This document shows positions 11,888 through 21,578 of a stretch of DNA of 64,000 nt, one piece after another. The DNA is taken from NCBI RefSeq assembly GCF_011927695.1, contig NZ_JAATJE010000001.1, positions 930,001-994,000 on the forward strand. The letters are read 5' to 3'. A program made the position numbers and the translations under genes. Under the pieces are notes generated by a model. It saw only the letters and a program-made list of their open reading frames with translations. It was not told the origin of the DNA and made no database searches. Each line of letters starts with the position of its first letter. Position 1 is the first letter of the stretch. Source of the stretch: Sphingomonas jejuensis (GTDB taxonomy: Bacteria > Pseudomonadota > Alphaproteobacteria > Sphingomonadales > Sphingomonadaceae).

Positions 11888-12250
11888 TCAAGCTCCTTTA
11901 GGATCTTCGGCGCGGCGTTCCGTGTCGCCGGCCGCGTGTTTCTGAAACGTTTCTCGGTCGGGCGCGGTTGCGAGGTCGTGGCGCCGGTGGCGTCGCTTGC
12001 TGCCGATCGTCCAGGCGAGCAGCGATGCGATGACGGCCGCGGCCCCACCCACTGCGAGCGGGTTTTCACGCGCGGTGTCGACAGCCTGCTGCCCGGCGAG
12101 GCTCGCCTTTTCGCGCGCGTCCTCAACGGCTCGTGCGGCGATCGCGCTGGGCGAGCTTCGCGCCTTCAGCAGGGTGAACGTCGCCTCAAGCCGGGCACGT
12201 GCCGCCTGACGTTCCGCGTCGAGCGCGGCAAGCGTGGCGGGATTGCTCAT
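11888..12250 (-). CDS. DUF3618-like single-pass membrane protein
   Basis: A 120-residue protein. A helical N-terminus (LAALDAERQAARARLEATF) is followed by a second helical stretch, one hydrophobic segment (NPLAVGGAAAVIASLLAW) near residues 63-80, and a basic/acidic cytoplasmic tail. The layout matches DUF3618/YqjD-type proteins. Its ATG overlaps the stop of the preceding holin-like gene by 4 bases, so translation is probably coupled. Confidence 0.75.
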   Translation of the reverse strand: MSNPATLAALDAERQAARARLEATFTLLKARSSPSAIAARAVEDAREKASLAGQQAVDTARENPLAVGGAAAVIASLLAWTIGSKRRHRRHDLATAPDRETFQKHAAGDTERRAEDPKGA

Positions 12251-12591
12251 GCCGCACCCCCGATCCGACCGAGATGCCGTTGTGCGACCTTCACCAGCAG
12301 AAATGCCAGAAGGAGCGATGCGCCCACGACGATCAGTGTCGCCCAGAACGGGCCCACCCGCGGCGTCAGCGTCATCACCAGCCCGACCAGCAGCGTGATC
12401 AGCGCCGACAGCGCGATCAGCGCCGCCGCCACGCCGAAGATGGCCACCTGCTTGAACTCGCCGACGCGCAGCGTCAGCCGCTCGCGGTGAAAGGCGATCT
12501 CCGCCTTTGCATAGCGGACCCCGTCCTCCCGGACCTGGCCGATCAGATCGGCCAGGCCAAGGTCATCAGCAGCATTCCGGCCATCGATCAC
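12247..12591 (-). CDS. Phage-holin-3-6-like (YqjE-type) membrane protein
   Basis: A 114-residue protein. The amphipathic N-terminus (RYAKAEIAFHRERLTLRVGEFKQ) is followed by two strong transmembrane segments (VAIFGVAAALIALSALITLL, FWATLIVVGASLLLAFLLV). This is the arrangement of the Phage_holin_3_6/YqjE family of cellular proteins, which are not true phage holins. It overlaps both neighbours by ATGA. The pairing of a YqjE-like with YqjD-like proteins parallels the E. coli yqjCDEK cluster. Confidence 0.8.
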   Translation of the reverse strand: MIDGRNAADDLGLADLIGQVREDGVRYAKAEIAFHRERLTLRVGEFKQVAIFGVAAALIALSALITLLVGLVMTLTPRVGPFWATLIVVGASLLLAFLLVKVAQRHLGRIGGAA

Positions 12592-13157
12592 AGCGTCTGG
12601 CCGCCGCGATCAGCATCGGGAAAGGTGGTCGTGTCGGCCTTGAACGACACGTCGGCGGTGCTCGACGGGTCGGTGCCGAGCGTCCGAGCCTCGTCGAAGC
12701 CCGACTTGACGACGCGCGCGAGCACGAAGCCAACTGCCGCTGCCGCGCCGATCGCAACCGCCGGGCTGCGCCGCACGAAGCCCCGCGCATCGTCCAGCAG
12801 GTCGTCGACATCCTTGTCCCGCAACGTGTCGGCGAAACCGGAGACAGCGCCCGCCGCCTGGCGCGCATAGCCTCCGAACTGCGATCCCAGCCGCTTGTCG
12901 ATCTGCGAGGCGGCATCTTCCAGCATCGACGACAGCTCACCCAGCGCGCCCGATGCGCGCTCCTTGCCGTCCACGGCGAAGGAGCGAAGCTTGTCACCCG
13001 CCTGCGACTTCAGCGATGCGGCCTCACCACGCGCGCTCGACGCGGCATCCGACGCCGCGCTGCGGGCTGCCTGGGCGGCCTGGCTGAAGCGTCCCTTTGA
13101 CGACGTGTCGCCGCCGGTTCCGGTCGCGTCGGTGGTGCCCGTGTTGATGTCGCTCAT
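12588..13157 (-). CDS. YqjD/ElaB-like amphipathic membrane-anchored protein
   Basis: First gene of the four-gene operon, 189 residues. ATG at 13157 follows a near-perfect AGGAGGA. The protein has alanine-rich amphipathic helices (QAAQAARSAASDAASSARGE, GALGELSSMLEDAASQIDKR) and one hydrophobic segment preceded by arginines (RRSPAVAIGAAAAVGFVLARV), as in DUF883 proteins. The stop overlaps the next start by ATGA. A candidate EcfG-type promoter lies about 40 bases upstream. Confidence 0.78.
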   Translation of the reverse strand: MSDINTGTTDATGTGGDTSSKGRFSQAAQAARSAASDAASSARGEAASLKSQAGDKLRSFAVDGKERASGALGELSSMLEDAASQIDKRLGSQFGGYARQAAGAVSGFADTLRDKDVDDLLDDARGFVRRSPAVAIGAAAAVGFVLARVVKSGFDEARTLGTDPSSTADVSFKADTTTFPDADRGGQTL

Positions 13158-13195
13158 TAGATCCTCCTGTTGAGGCAAGGCCGTTTCGCGTCCTG

Positions 13196-13221
13196 AACAA
13201 CCACCGATCGACGCAGGTTCC
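13196..13221 (-). promoter_or_regulatory. Candidate EcfG (general stress) promoter of the envelope operon
   Basis: On the minus strand GGAAC (13221-13217) is followed after 17 bases by TGTT (13199-13196). The alphaproteobacterial EcfG consensus is GGAAC, 16-17 bases, then CGTT, so there is one mismatch. Transcription would start about 30 bases before the strong ribosome-binding site of the 13157 gene. Confidence 0.6.
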
Positions 13222-13278
13222 ATTGCGATCGAGGTGGGCGGACGATAGAGCCGGCGCGCTTCCAACCATCGGAGTTGA

Positions 13279-14571
<1,293 letters not shown>

Positions 14572-14602
14572 TCGAAGCGCCGCTTTGTGATTCTGCTGTG
14601 AC

Positions 14603-14929
14603 ATGGCGAACCGCTTGAAATCGAAGCCCGTGTCGCGTGCCAGCGTCCTGCGCGGCTATGCCGGTCGCGCGGCCGCGGTCGTCGTCATCGCCGTGTTCGG
14701 CGGGTCCGCGATCTTCGGGCAGAACGGCGTTGTCGCCTTTGGCGGCTACAGCCGGGAGCTGGAGGCGCGCAAGGCGCACCTGGCGGAGGTCGGCAAGGCG
14801 CGCGACGCGCTGGCGCACCGCGTGGCGCTCCTCGATCCCAAGCACGCCAACCCCGACATGGTCGACGAACTGGTCCGAAAGGAGCTTGGCGTCGCCCATC
14901 CGGACGAGGTCATCATCCCGCTCGATTGA
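14603..14929 (+). CDS. Septum formation initiator (FtsB/DivIC family)
   Basis: A 108-residue protein with a short basic cytoplasmic N-terminus and one transmembrane helix at about residues 22-44 (GRAAAVVVIAVFGGSAIFG). A periplasmic coiled coil follows (YSRELEARKAHLAEVGKARDA), ending with the PDMVDELVRKELGVAHPDEVI block common to DivIC/FtsB proteins. These link FtsL and FtsQ in the divisome. Its position 31 bases after eno and upstream of pdhA is the usual alphaproteobacterial order. Confidence 0.88.
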   Translation: MANRLKSKPVSRASVLRGYAGRAAAVVVIAVFGGSAIFGQNGVVAFGGYSRELEARKAHLAEVGKARDALAHRVALLDPKHANPDMVDELVRKELGVAHPDEVIIPLD

Positions 14930-15038
14930 GGCCCGTGCCGCTGCGGCATCCGCGGCGCGGCCACAGGTTGCGACGTGGAGCGCCACGCGCCTATAGGCGT
15001 TCAGCCAACTGAGACACCGAACAAGAGAGGCCAGCCCC

Positions 15039-16103
15039 TTGGCACGTCCCGCGACCGCAAAACCCGAACCGGCTGCCACCCACACCAGCAACCAGCTTCC
15101 CAACCGGGAGCGCCCGGGCGAGCCGACCCGCTTCGAGCCGACCAAGGAGCAGCTCCTCGAATTCTACCGGCAGATGCTGCTGATCCGCCGTTTCGAGGAG
15201 AAGGCGGGCCAGCTCTACGGGCTCGGGTTGATCGGCGGCTTCTGCCACCTCTACATCGGGCAGGAGGCCGTGGCCGTTGGGCTGCAGTCCGCGCTGGAGC
15301 CGGGCAAGGACTCGGTCATCACCGGCTACCGCGACCATGGCCACATGCTCGCCTACGGCATCGACCCGAAGGTGATCATGGCGGAGCTGACCGGGCGCGG
15401 CGCCGGCATCTCCAAGGGCAAGGGCGGCTCGATGCACATGTTCAGCGTCGAGCATAAGTTCTATGGCGGCCACGGCATCGTCGGCGCGCAGGTGTCGCTC
15501 GGCACCGGGCTCGCCTTCGGGCACAAGTACAACGAGGATGGCGGCGTGTGCCTCGCCTATTTCGGCGACGGCGCGGCCAACCAGGGCCAGGTCTACGAAA
15601 GCTTCAACATGGCAAAGCTGTGGGACCTGCCCATCATCTTCGTCATCGAGAACAACCAGTATGCGATGGGCACGTCCACCGCACGATCGGCCTCCGAGGA
15701 CCAGTTCTACCTGCGCGGCGAAAGCTTCCGCATCCCCGGCATCCAGGTGGACGGAATGGACGTGCTGGCCGTGCGCGGCGCGGCCGAGCGTGCGCTGGAA
15801 TGGGTGCGCGGCGGCAAGGGACCGATCGTGCTGGAGTTCAAGACCTACCGTTATCGCGGCCATTCGATGTCGGATCCGGCCAAGTATCGCAGCCGCGACG
15901 AGGTGCAGCAGATGCGCGACACCGCCGATCCGATCGAGCGTGCCAAGAAGGAACTGGAAGGAATGGGCGTCGGCGAGGACGCGCTGAAGGATCTGGAAAA
16001 GCAGATTCGCGCGATCGTCGCCGAGTCCGCCGACTTCGCGGAGCAGAGCCCGGAGCCGGACGAGAAGGAGCTTTGGACCGACGTGCTGGTGGAGACCTAT
16101 TAA
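15039..16103 (+). CDS. pdhA: Pyruvate dehydrogenase E1 component, alpha subunit
   Basis: Thiamine-diphosphate-dependent decarboxylation of pyruvate, as an alpha2beta2 heterotetramer with PdhB. The 354-residue protein has the TPP-binding motif [20 protein letters not shown] ending with [11 protein letters not shown]. The phosphorylation-loop-like region [15 protein letters not shown] is also present. The start is TTG, eight bases after GAGAGG; no ATG is available nearby. The stop is one base before pdhB. The first ~35 residues are a Pro/Thr-rich extension typical of the alphaproteobacterial enzymes. Confidence 0.96.
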   Translation: MARPATAKPEPAATHTSNQLPNRERPGEPTRFEPTKEQLLEFYRQMLLIRRFEEKAGQLYGLGLIGGFCHLYIGQEAVAVGLQSALEPGKDSVITGYRDHGHMLAYGIDPKVIMAELTGRGAGISKGKGGSMHMFSVEHKFYGGHGIVGAQVSLGTGLAFGHKYNEDGGVCLAYFGDGAANQGQVYESFNMAKLWDLPIIFVIENNQYAMGTSTARSASEDQFYLRGESFRIPGIQVDGMDVLAVRGAAERALEWVRGGKGPIVLEFKTYRYRGHSMSDPAKYRSRDEVQQMRDTADPIERAKKELEGMGVGEDALKDLEKQIRAIVAESADFAEQSPEPDEKELWTDVLVETY

Positions 16104-16104
16104 G

Positions 16105-17541
16105 ATGGCCGTCGAGCTGAAGATGCCTGCGCTGTCCCCGACGATGGAGGAGGGCACGCTCGCCAAGTGGCTGGTGAAGGAAGGCGACGCGGTGAAGTCC
16201 GGCGACATCCTTGCCGAGATCGAGACCGACAAGGCGACCATGGAGTTCGAGGCGGTGGACGAGGGCACGGTCGCCAAGATCCTGGTGGCCGAGGGCACCG
16301 ACAATGTGAAGGTCGGCGCGCCGATCGCCGTCATCGCCGAAGAGGGTGAGGACGCGTCCACCGCGACGGCCGCCAGCACGACAGAAAGCCGCGCGGGCGA
16401 TGCCGCCAACGCGACGCCGACCGAGCAGCCGAAGGATCAGGGTGCGCCGCCGATCCCGGAATCGGCCGAGCCGCACCAGATGGAAACCGGCGCACGCGAC
16501 CTGGTCCATGCCGTGGACGAGGCCGGCGCGGGCGATCCGGAGGTGCCGGAGGGCACCGAGATGGTGAAGACCACCGTCCGCGAGGCGCTGCGCGACGCGA
16601 TGGCGGAGGAGATGCGCGCCGACAAGCGCATCTTCGTGATGGGCGAGGAGGTCGCCGAGTATCAGGGTGCGTACAAGGTGACGCAGGGCCTGCTCGACGA
16701 GTTCGGCGCCAAGCGCGTCATCGACACGCCGATCACCGAATATGGCTTTGCCGGCGTCGGCACGGGCGCGGCCATGGGTGGTCTTCGCCCGATCATCGAG
16801 TTCATGACGTTCAACTTCGCCATGCAGGCGATCGACCACATCATCAATTCGGCCGCCAAGACCAACTACATGTCGGGCGGGCAGATGCGCTGCCCGATCG
16901 TGTTCCGCGGTCCCAACGGCGCGGCCGCGCGCGTGGGGGCGCAGCACAGCCAGAACTACGGTCCCTGGTATGCCAGCGTTCCCGGCCTGATCGTGATCGC
17001 GCCCTATTCGGCGGCGGATGCGAAGGGCCTGCTGAAGGCGGCGATCCGGTCCGAGGATCCGGTCGTGTTCCTGGAGAACGAGCTGCTCTACGGCCAGAGC
17101 TTCGAGGTGCCGAAGCTGGACGATTATGTCCTGCCGATCGGCAAGGCGCGGATCGCCAGGCCCGGCAAGGACGTGACCATCGTCAGCTATTCGATTGGCG
17201 TCGGCGTCTCGCTCGATGCCGCCAAGAAGCTGGCAGACGAGGGCATCGATGCCGAGGTGATCGACCTGCGCACGCTGCGCCCGCTCGACACCAAGACGGT
17301 GCTGAAGTCGCTCGCCAAGACCAACCGGGTGGTCGTGGTCGAGGAAGGGTGGCCGACCTGTTCGATCGCGTCCGAGATCGCGGCCGTCGTCATGGAAGAA
17401 GGCTTCGACGATCTGGACGCGCCGGTGTTGCGCGTCACCAATGTCGACGTGCCGCTGCCCTATGCCGCCAATCTTGAGAAGATGGCGCTGATCAAGGTCG
17501 ACGACGTGGTCGCGGCGGCGAAGAAGGTCAGCTACCGCTGA
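16105..17541 (+). CDS. pdhB: Pyruvate dehydrogenase E1 beta subunit with N-terminal lipoyl domain
   Basis: Beta subunit of the E1 enzyme, 478 residues. Residues 1-78 are a lipoyl domain with the modification site K43 in [14 protein letters not shown]. An Ala/Pro/Glu-rich linker of about 70 residues follows, and then the transketolase-like E1 beta domain ([33 protein letters not shown] onward; C-terminal [20 protein letters not shown]). A lipoyl domain on E1 beta is known from Zymomonas and rhizobia. The E2 and E3 genes are not adjacent in this window. Confidence 0.96.
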   Translation: MAVELKMPALSPTMEEGTLAKWLVKEGDAVKSGDILAEIETDKATMEFEAVDEGTVAKILVAEGTDNVKVGAPIAVIAEEGEDASTATAASTTESRAGDAANATPTEQPKDQGAPPIPESAEPHQMETGARDLVHAVDEAGAGDPEVPEGTEMVKTTVREALRDAMAEEMRADKRIFVMGEEVAEYQGAYKVTQGLLDEFGAKRVIDTPITEYGFAGVGTGAAMGGLRPIIEFMTFNFAMQAIDHIINSAAKTNYMSGGQMRCPIVFRGPNGAAARVGAQHSQNYGPWYASVPGLIVIAPYSAADAKGLLKAAIRSEDPVVFLENELLYGQSFEVPKLDDYVLPIGKARIARPGKDVTIVSYSIGVGVSLDAAKKLADEGIDAEVIDLRTLRPLDTKTVLKSLAKTNRVVVVEEGWPTCSIASEIAAVVMEEGFDDLDAPVLRVTNVDVPLPYAANLEKMALIKVDDVVAAAKKVSYR

Positions 17542-17548
17542 GGCGAAC

Positions 17549-17576
17549 GGGCCGCCGGTGTCAGCGCCGGCGGCCC
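17549..17576 (+). terminator. Hairpin between convergent pdhB and TadE genes
   Basis: A perfect 10-bp stem (GGGCCGCCGG with CCGGCGGCCC, 8-base loop) sits in the 42 bases between the two convergent stop codons. There is no T-run, so it is a likely but not canonical bidirectional terminator. Confidence 0.45.
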
Positions 17577-17583
17577 TGCCCGC

Positions 17584-18252
17584 TCAGAGCCCGCTCGGCG
17601 ACGTGCAGTTTTCCTTGGGGGCATAGCCGGGCGTCGTCAGCACGGGCTTGAACACCGATCCGCGGCCCCGGTAGGCGGCCGTGCGCGTGATCACCTCCGG
17701 CACGCCGAACCAGCGCACCAGGCTTTCGCCGAACAGCGGATCATATTCGTAGCTGACCTGGGCCATGAAGAAGGCCTCGTTCAGCACCAGCGAGCGGCTG
17801 TCCTTCAGCACCGCACGGTCGTTGTTCTGCCGGCAGCCGATGATGTTGGTCGCCGTTGTGAAGCCGCCGTCGTAACGCTGCCACTTGATGCGGTTGTAGT
17901 CGGCGACGCGGTCGTTGTTGGTGTCCTCGCCGAGCACGGCGCTGATGATGATCCGACCATGTTCCCGCATCTTGAGCGGCTGGGCCGCGACATCCAGCGC
18001 GAACATGATGTCGTAGATCTGCATTTCAGAGATCTGCTTGTCCGATGCGCCGCGCTGCGCGATCATGTCGGCCGTCATCGTCGCCAGCCGCTGCACGCGC
18101 ATGTTGGTCATCATCAGATGGCTGAACTCCAGCCCGGCCGCGACGAAGCCAAGGAACATCGGCAGCGTCAGCGCGAACTCCAGGAACGCGACCCCCCGCC
18201 GGTCGGACCGGAGCCGGCGGAACAGCCGGCGTTTGCACGACAGCCCGCTCAT
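17584..18252 (-). CDS. TadE-like pilus assembly protein
   Basis: A 222-residue protein with the TadE N-terminal motif: basic residues, then RRGVAFLEFALTLPMFL and a single transmembrane helix (about residues 20-45), followed by an extracytoplasmic domain with two cysteines. TadE/TadF proteins are pseudopilins of the Flp/Tad pilus. It is the last of three coupled minus-strand genes; its ATG overlaps the upstream stop by ATGA. No other tad genes are visible in the window. Confidence 0.82.
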   Translation of the reverse strand: MSGLSCKRRLFRRLRSDRRGVAFLEFALTLPMFLGFVAAGLEFSHLMMTNMRVQRLATMTADMIAQRGASDKQISEMQIYDIMFALDVAAQPLKMREHGRIIISAVLGEDTNNDRVADYNRIKWQRYDGGFTTATNIIGCRQNNDRAVLKDSRSLVLNEAFFMAQVSYEYDPLFGESLVRWFGVPEVITRTAAYRGRGSVFKPVLTTPGYAPKENCTSPSGL

Positions 18253-18851
18253 GAGCTGCGTGCCGATCGGACGACGGGTTCGTTCCGCATCACGATATCC
18301 GCGGACATGGTGATGCCTTCGCCCAGCCCGAGGATCTCGCCCAGCGGCTTGAAAAACAGGGCCGCCGGGAAGACCGCCCGGTAGGCGACGACATCGCCCG
18401 GCCCGCCGAGCAGGCCGTCCTTCTGCGTCGCCATGTCGCGCACGCCGTTGCGGTTCCGGTCGTCGAAGCTTTCGCCGGGAAAGGTGCCGTTTGGGCCGTC
18501 ATACTGCCCGTTCTCGTTCGTGTCCTCGAACGACTCCGGATAAGCGTCGCCGAACTTGGCGTAGACCGTGGTCTCGATCTCCAGTTCCTCACCATCGATC
18601 GTCGGGAAGGTCGCCATCTGGCGCGTCACGGACGCGCGCAGCTGCTCGTCGCGCTCCTCTTCGGTCGCGGTCAGATCCGCCATCGCCTTGCGCGCAGCGG
18701 TGCCCAGCGCACCCTCGAGGGTCGAACGGACCATCACGAAATGACCCATCTCGATCGACCCGATGATCAGCAGGATCAGAACGGGGGCGAGCACCGCGAA
18801 CTCGATCACGGTGGTGCCGCGCCGATCGCGGCGGAGCGAACGCCGCGTCAT
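18249..18851 (-). CDS. TadE family pseudopilin-like protein
   Basis: A 200-residue protein starting MTRRSLRRDRRGTTVIEFAV, with the TadE glutamate and transmembrane helix (PVLILLIIGSIEMGHFVMV). The extracytoplasmic part contains Asp/Asn/Gly-rich segments (FEDTNENGQYDGPNG and FDDRNRNGVRD) that resemble calcium-binding loops. The ATG at 18851 overlaps the stop of the TadG gene (ATGA), which favours this start over the longer open frame. Middle gene of the TadG-TadE-TadE unit. Confidence 0.85.
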   Translation of the reverse strand: MTRRSLRRDRRGTTVIEFAVLAPVLILLIIGSIEMGHFVMVRSTLEGALGTAARKAMADLTATEEERDEQLRASVTRQMATFPTIDGEELEIETTVYAKFGDAYPESFEDTNENGQYDGPNGTFPGESFDDRNRNGVRDMATQKDGLLGGPGDVVAYRAVFPAALFFKPLGEILGLGEGITMSADIVMRNEPVVRSARSS

Positions 18852-20758
18852 TGCGTCAGGTGCAGGTCGACGAGGTCGACCGCGATCTGATCGAAGGCGG
18901 AGCGGATCGCCGCTGCATCTTCGGTCTGGTAGTAGCGCGGGCCAGCACAGGTGCTGAATTCTGATACCGCTGCTTTCAACGAAACGATGTATACAACGAT
19001 GCCATCGTTCTTCGCCGCCTGGCACACCTTTCCGAACCGGCGCATGATCTGCGTGGTCGTGGGTCCATTGGCGGTCAGTCGCTTGTGGCGTCGTGAGCCA
19101 TAGGCGCCCATCCAGAATTCACGATTGTTCGCATCGACACTTTCGCCGGTACTTGACTGTCCATCCGTCATAAAGACCAGAGCGCGGAGTGGTGTCTGGT
19201 TTTCGATGGGATTATTGCGCACGAACTTGTCATCACGCGTAAGCATTCGATAGCCCCACAGCATGCCGATGTGATGCAGAGTTCCGCTTGCCGGTTCCAA
19301 CGGCATGTTATGGTATCTGATATAATCATCATAAACCGACTTGTTGCGGCCATACTGAACCGTCATTGCGGGCTCAGGACATTGCCAATTGGGCGTTGGC
19401 ATGTTGAGGTTGTAGCCGGTCCGCGACAACCCGTTGGTGTCCGACCGGCCATTGAGCGTCGTGAAGCCGTACTTTGCATTCGGCTGACGCCAGTGCGACG
19501 TGTTGGTGATGAAGGGAACGCGTGAATAGTTCACGACCCAGTGCGTGCCATGCGAGCCGCCCGTTGACGGATTGTAGTATTCTCCGGACGGCGTCGTGAT
19601 CACATCGTCGTTGATATTCGACGAATTGGCGTTCAGCCCGATATAATAGTGATAAAATTCGTCACGATAGGCGGGTGAGTTCGCAAGACGCTGCCCGATC
19701 GCCATGTCGCCGCCTGGGCTGAGCAAATAGAAATTGTTGTTGCCAGATCCGCCATAATTGTCGGCGACACGCGCGGCCGTTTCATAGGCGCCGCTGTAGT
19801 CCGACGTCATGACCTTGTTCTTGTCATAGGTCGGTCCACGACGCGGGCTGTGAGGAGGATAAAGGTAGGGCGTCACCGGCGGGTGACCGTCGGCATCGCC
19901 CGGCAGCGAGCGGTTCACGTCCCACGCGCCGCGGCGGTAGTCGTTCTCCACATCGGCGGGATTGGCGTTCAGGTCGTTGATGGTGTCGTCGTTCATGACG
20001 CACCCCTTCCAGCCGAGCGGGTTCTTGTCCCAGGCGTTGGACCCGCCGGTGTAGCTCGCCACGTTGGTGAACCCGTCGACATCGCGGATCGCAACGCCGG
20101 CGTCGCGCAGTTGCTGCCCGACATTGGTGGTCACCGTGTAGGTGACGAACCCAAGCGCCAGTTCCGAACGATTGCTCGATCCCTGGTGCAGGATGTTGAT
20201 GAAGCTGTACATGGCGTTCTTCAGCGCATCCATGCGCGTCCCGCCGCCCACGTCCCGGGTGTTCATCGATCCCGTGTCGTCGAGCACGACCATCACCTCG
20301 AGCGGCTTCGGCTGAAGCTCCGCCTGCGCCACCACCTCGATGTTCTTCTCGCCGATGCCGAAGATCTGCATGAACAGCATCGGCAGCTCGACGCTTGCGG
20401 TGACGCGGGTCACGTTGATGCCGCTGTTGGTGGAGAATTGCGGAACGGGCACGATCTCCGGCGCGCCGAGATAGCCGTCGCTGAAATTCTCTTCGAAATA
20501 GACCTGAACCTGCGTGTTCCTGCCGCCGGCACCGTTGGTGGTGTCACCGAAGGCGCGCGCGCCGGCCAGCGCGGCGGCGTCCACGCCGGCCTGCATCTGG
20601 CTGCGGATGAGGTAGATTCGGCTGAGGTCGATCGCGCCGCCGACACCGGCAAGCACGGGGATCATGCCCGCCACCATGATCGGCATGGTCGCGCCGCGGC
20701 GATTGCGCCACAGGCTGAGCGGAAGACCCTTGATTCGTTCGAGACGGGACGAGCCCAT
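18848..20758 (-). CDS. TadG-like protein with von Willebrand factor A domain
   Basis: A 636-residue protein. The N-terminal TadG motif and membrane helix (RRGATMPIMVAGMIPVLAGV) are followed by a pseudopilin-like segment. A split vWA domain comes next: its MIDAS start is VVLDDTGSMNTRD near residue 160 and a later strand is ALVFMTDGQSSTGES. Between them lies a long Asn/Tyr/Gly-rich insert, and this part of the gene (roughly 18.95-19.8 kb) is clearly more AT-rich than its surroundings. ATG follows GCAGGAG. Tad pili mediate surface attachment; TadG is thought to anchor the pilus in the envelope. Confidence 0.85.
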   Translation of the reverse strand: MGSSRLERIKGLPLSLWRNRRGATMPIMVAGMIPVLAGVGGAIDLSRIYLIRSQMQAGVDAAALAGARAFGDTTNGAGGRNTQVQVYFEENFSDGYLGAPEIVPVPQFSTNSGINVTRVTASVELPMLFMQIFGIGEKNIEVVAQAELQPKPLEVMVVLDDTGSMNTRDVGGGTRMDALKNAMYSFINILHQGSSNRSELALGFVTYTVTTNVGQQLRDAGVAIRDVDGFTNVASYTGGSNAWDKNPLGWKGCVMNDDTINDLNANPADVENDYRRGAWDVNRSLPGDADGHPPVTPYLYPPHSPRRGPTYDKNKVMTSDYSGAYETAARVADNYGGSGNNNFYLLSPGGDMAIGQRLANSPAYRDEFYHYYIGLNANSSNINDDVITTPSGEYYNPSTGGSHGTHWVVNYSRVPFITNTSHWRQPNAKYGFTTLNGRSDTNGLSRTGYNLNMPTPNWQCPEPAMTVQYGRNKSVYDDYIRYHNMPLEPASGTLHHIGMLWGYRMLTRDDKFVRNNPIENQTPLRALVFMTDGQSSTGESVDANNREFWMGAYGSRRHKRLTANGPTTTQIMRRFGKVCQAAKNDGIVVYIVSLKAAVSEFSTCAGPRYYQTEDAAAIRSAFDQIAVDLVDLHLTQ

Positions 20759-20772
20759 GGCCCGAATGCTCC

Positions 20773-20817
20773 TGCTAAAGCGACAGGGGCACAGTCTTTG
20801 CCGGCAAAGTGCTAAAG
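20773..20817. promoter_or_regulatory. Palindrome flanked by direct repeats in the tadG divergent promoter region
   Basis: The 72-base gap between tadG (minus) and the GTG start at 20831 holds a perfect 14-base palindrome, CTTTGCCGGCAAAG (20796-20809). It is flanked by two copies of TGCTAAAG (20773-20780 and 20810-20817). This looks like an operator controlling one or both divergent genes. The regulator is unknown. Confidence 0.45.
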
Positions 20818-20830
20818 GAAGGCTAAGCAG

Positions 20831-21520
20831 GTGGCGTTAACGGGATTGGACAGCAAAGCCGCCCCGCTTGCCCTGGCGGATCCGGAGCGCGCCATTGCCG
20901 TCACCTATGCACCGGCCGCGGCGCGGTCGACGCTGGCGGCCTTGTTCGCCCTGGACGAGCGTTTGGCCGGCGTGCTGCGGACCACCAGCCAGCCGCTGAT
21001 CGGCCAGATGCGGTTGACCTGGTGGCATGAGGCCTTGGCGGCGCTGTCGGCCGGAGCCGCGCCGCCGCCCGAGCCGGTCCTCGTCGCACTTGCCGAGTTG
21101 GATCCGGACCGGACCGCGTCGTTGACCCGCATCGTGGAGGGCTGGGAAGCGCTGCTGGATGAGCCGTTGACGTTGGACGCCATCCGCGTCCACGCGGTTG
21201 AGCGCGGCGAAACGCTGTTCGCGGTCGCGGCGCCATTGTGCGGGATTGTGGCCGACGACGGGATCCGGGCCGCCGGGCGCGGCTGGGCGCTTGCCGACGT
21301 CGCGCGTCACCTGAGCGACAGGACCCTTGCGGAACAAGCCTCCGCGGCCGCCGGGGAGGCGATGCGCGCGGCGCCGCGCCGCTGGCCGCGACGGGCGCGG
21401 CCGCTCGGCATGCTTGCCCGGCTGGCCCGGCAGGACGCCGCCGGCGCACCGGCAGCCCCGCCGGCCAGCAGGCGCCGGGTGGCATCGATGCTGTGGCATG
21501 CGCTGACGGGGCGCGCCTGA
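20831..21520 (+). CDS. Squalene/phytoene synthase-like protein (probably non-catalytic)
   Basis: A 229-residue protein with the fold pattern of squalene/phytoene synthases: VTYAPAAARSTLAALFALDERLAGVL, then MRLTWWHEALAAL, then an ALADVARHLSD stretch. The two aspartate-rich motifs needed to bind prenyl diphosphate through magnesium are not intact, and the protein is shorter than real synthases. It therefore resembles the NDUFAF6-type group of complex I assembly factors; this is inference. The start is GTG after AAGGAAGG. The EF-hand gene follows on the same strand. Confidence 0.72.
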   Translation: MALTGLDSKAAPLALADPERAIAVTYAPAAARSTLAALFALDERLAGVLRTTSQPLIGQMRLTWWHEALAALSAGAAPPPEPVLVALAELDPDRTASLTRIVEGWEALLDEPLTLDAIRVHAVERGETLFAVAAPLCGIVADDGIRAAGRGWALADVARHLSDRTLAEQASAAAGEAMRAAPRRWPRRARPLGMLARLARQDAAGAPAAPPASRRRVASMLWHALTGRA

Positions 21521-21578
21521 CCCTCTTGCGATGTTCGCGCCGGCGGCTAGGCTTTGCATGGGTGGGGGGAGAGACCTG

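Noticed and set aside
12247-12591. Holin-like gene as a prophage remnant
   Set aside because: It sits in a coupled operon of cellular envelope genes of the YqjDE type, with no other phage genes.
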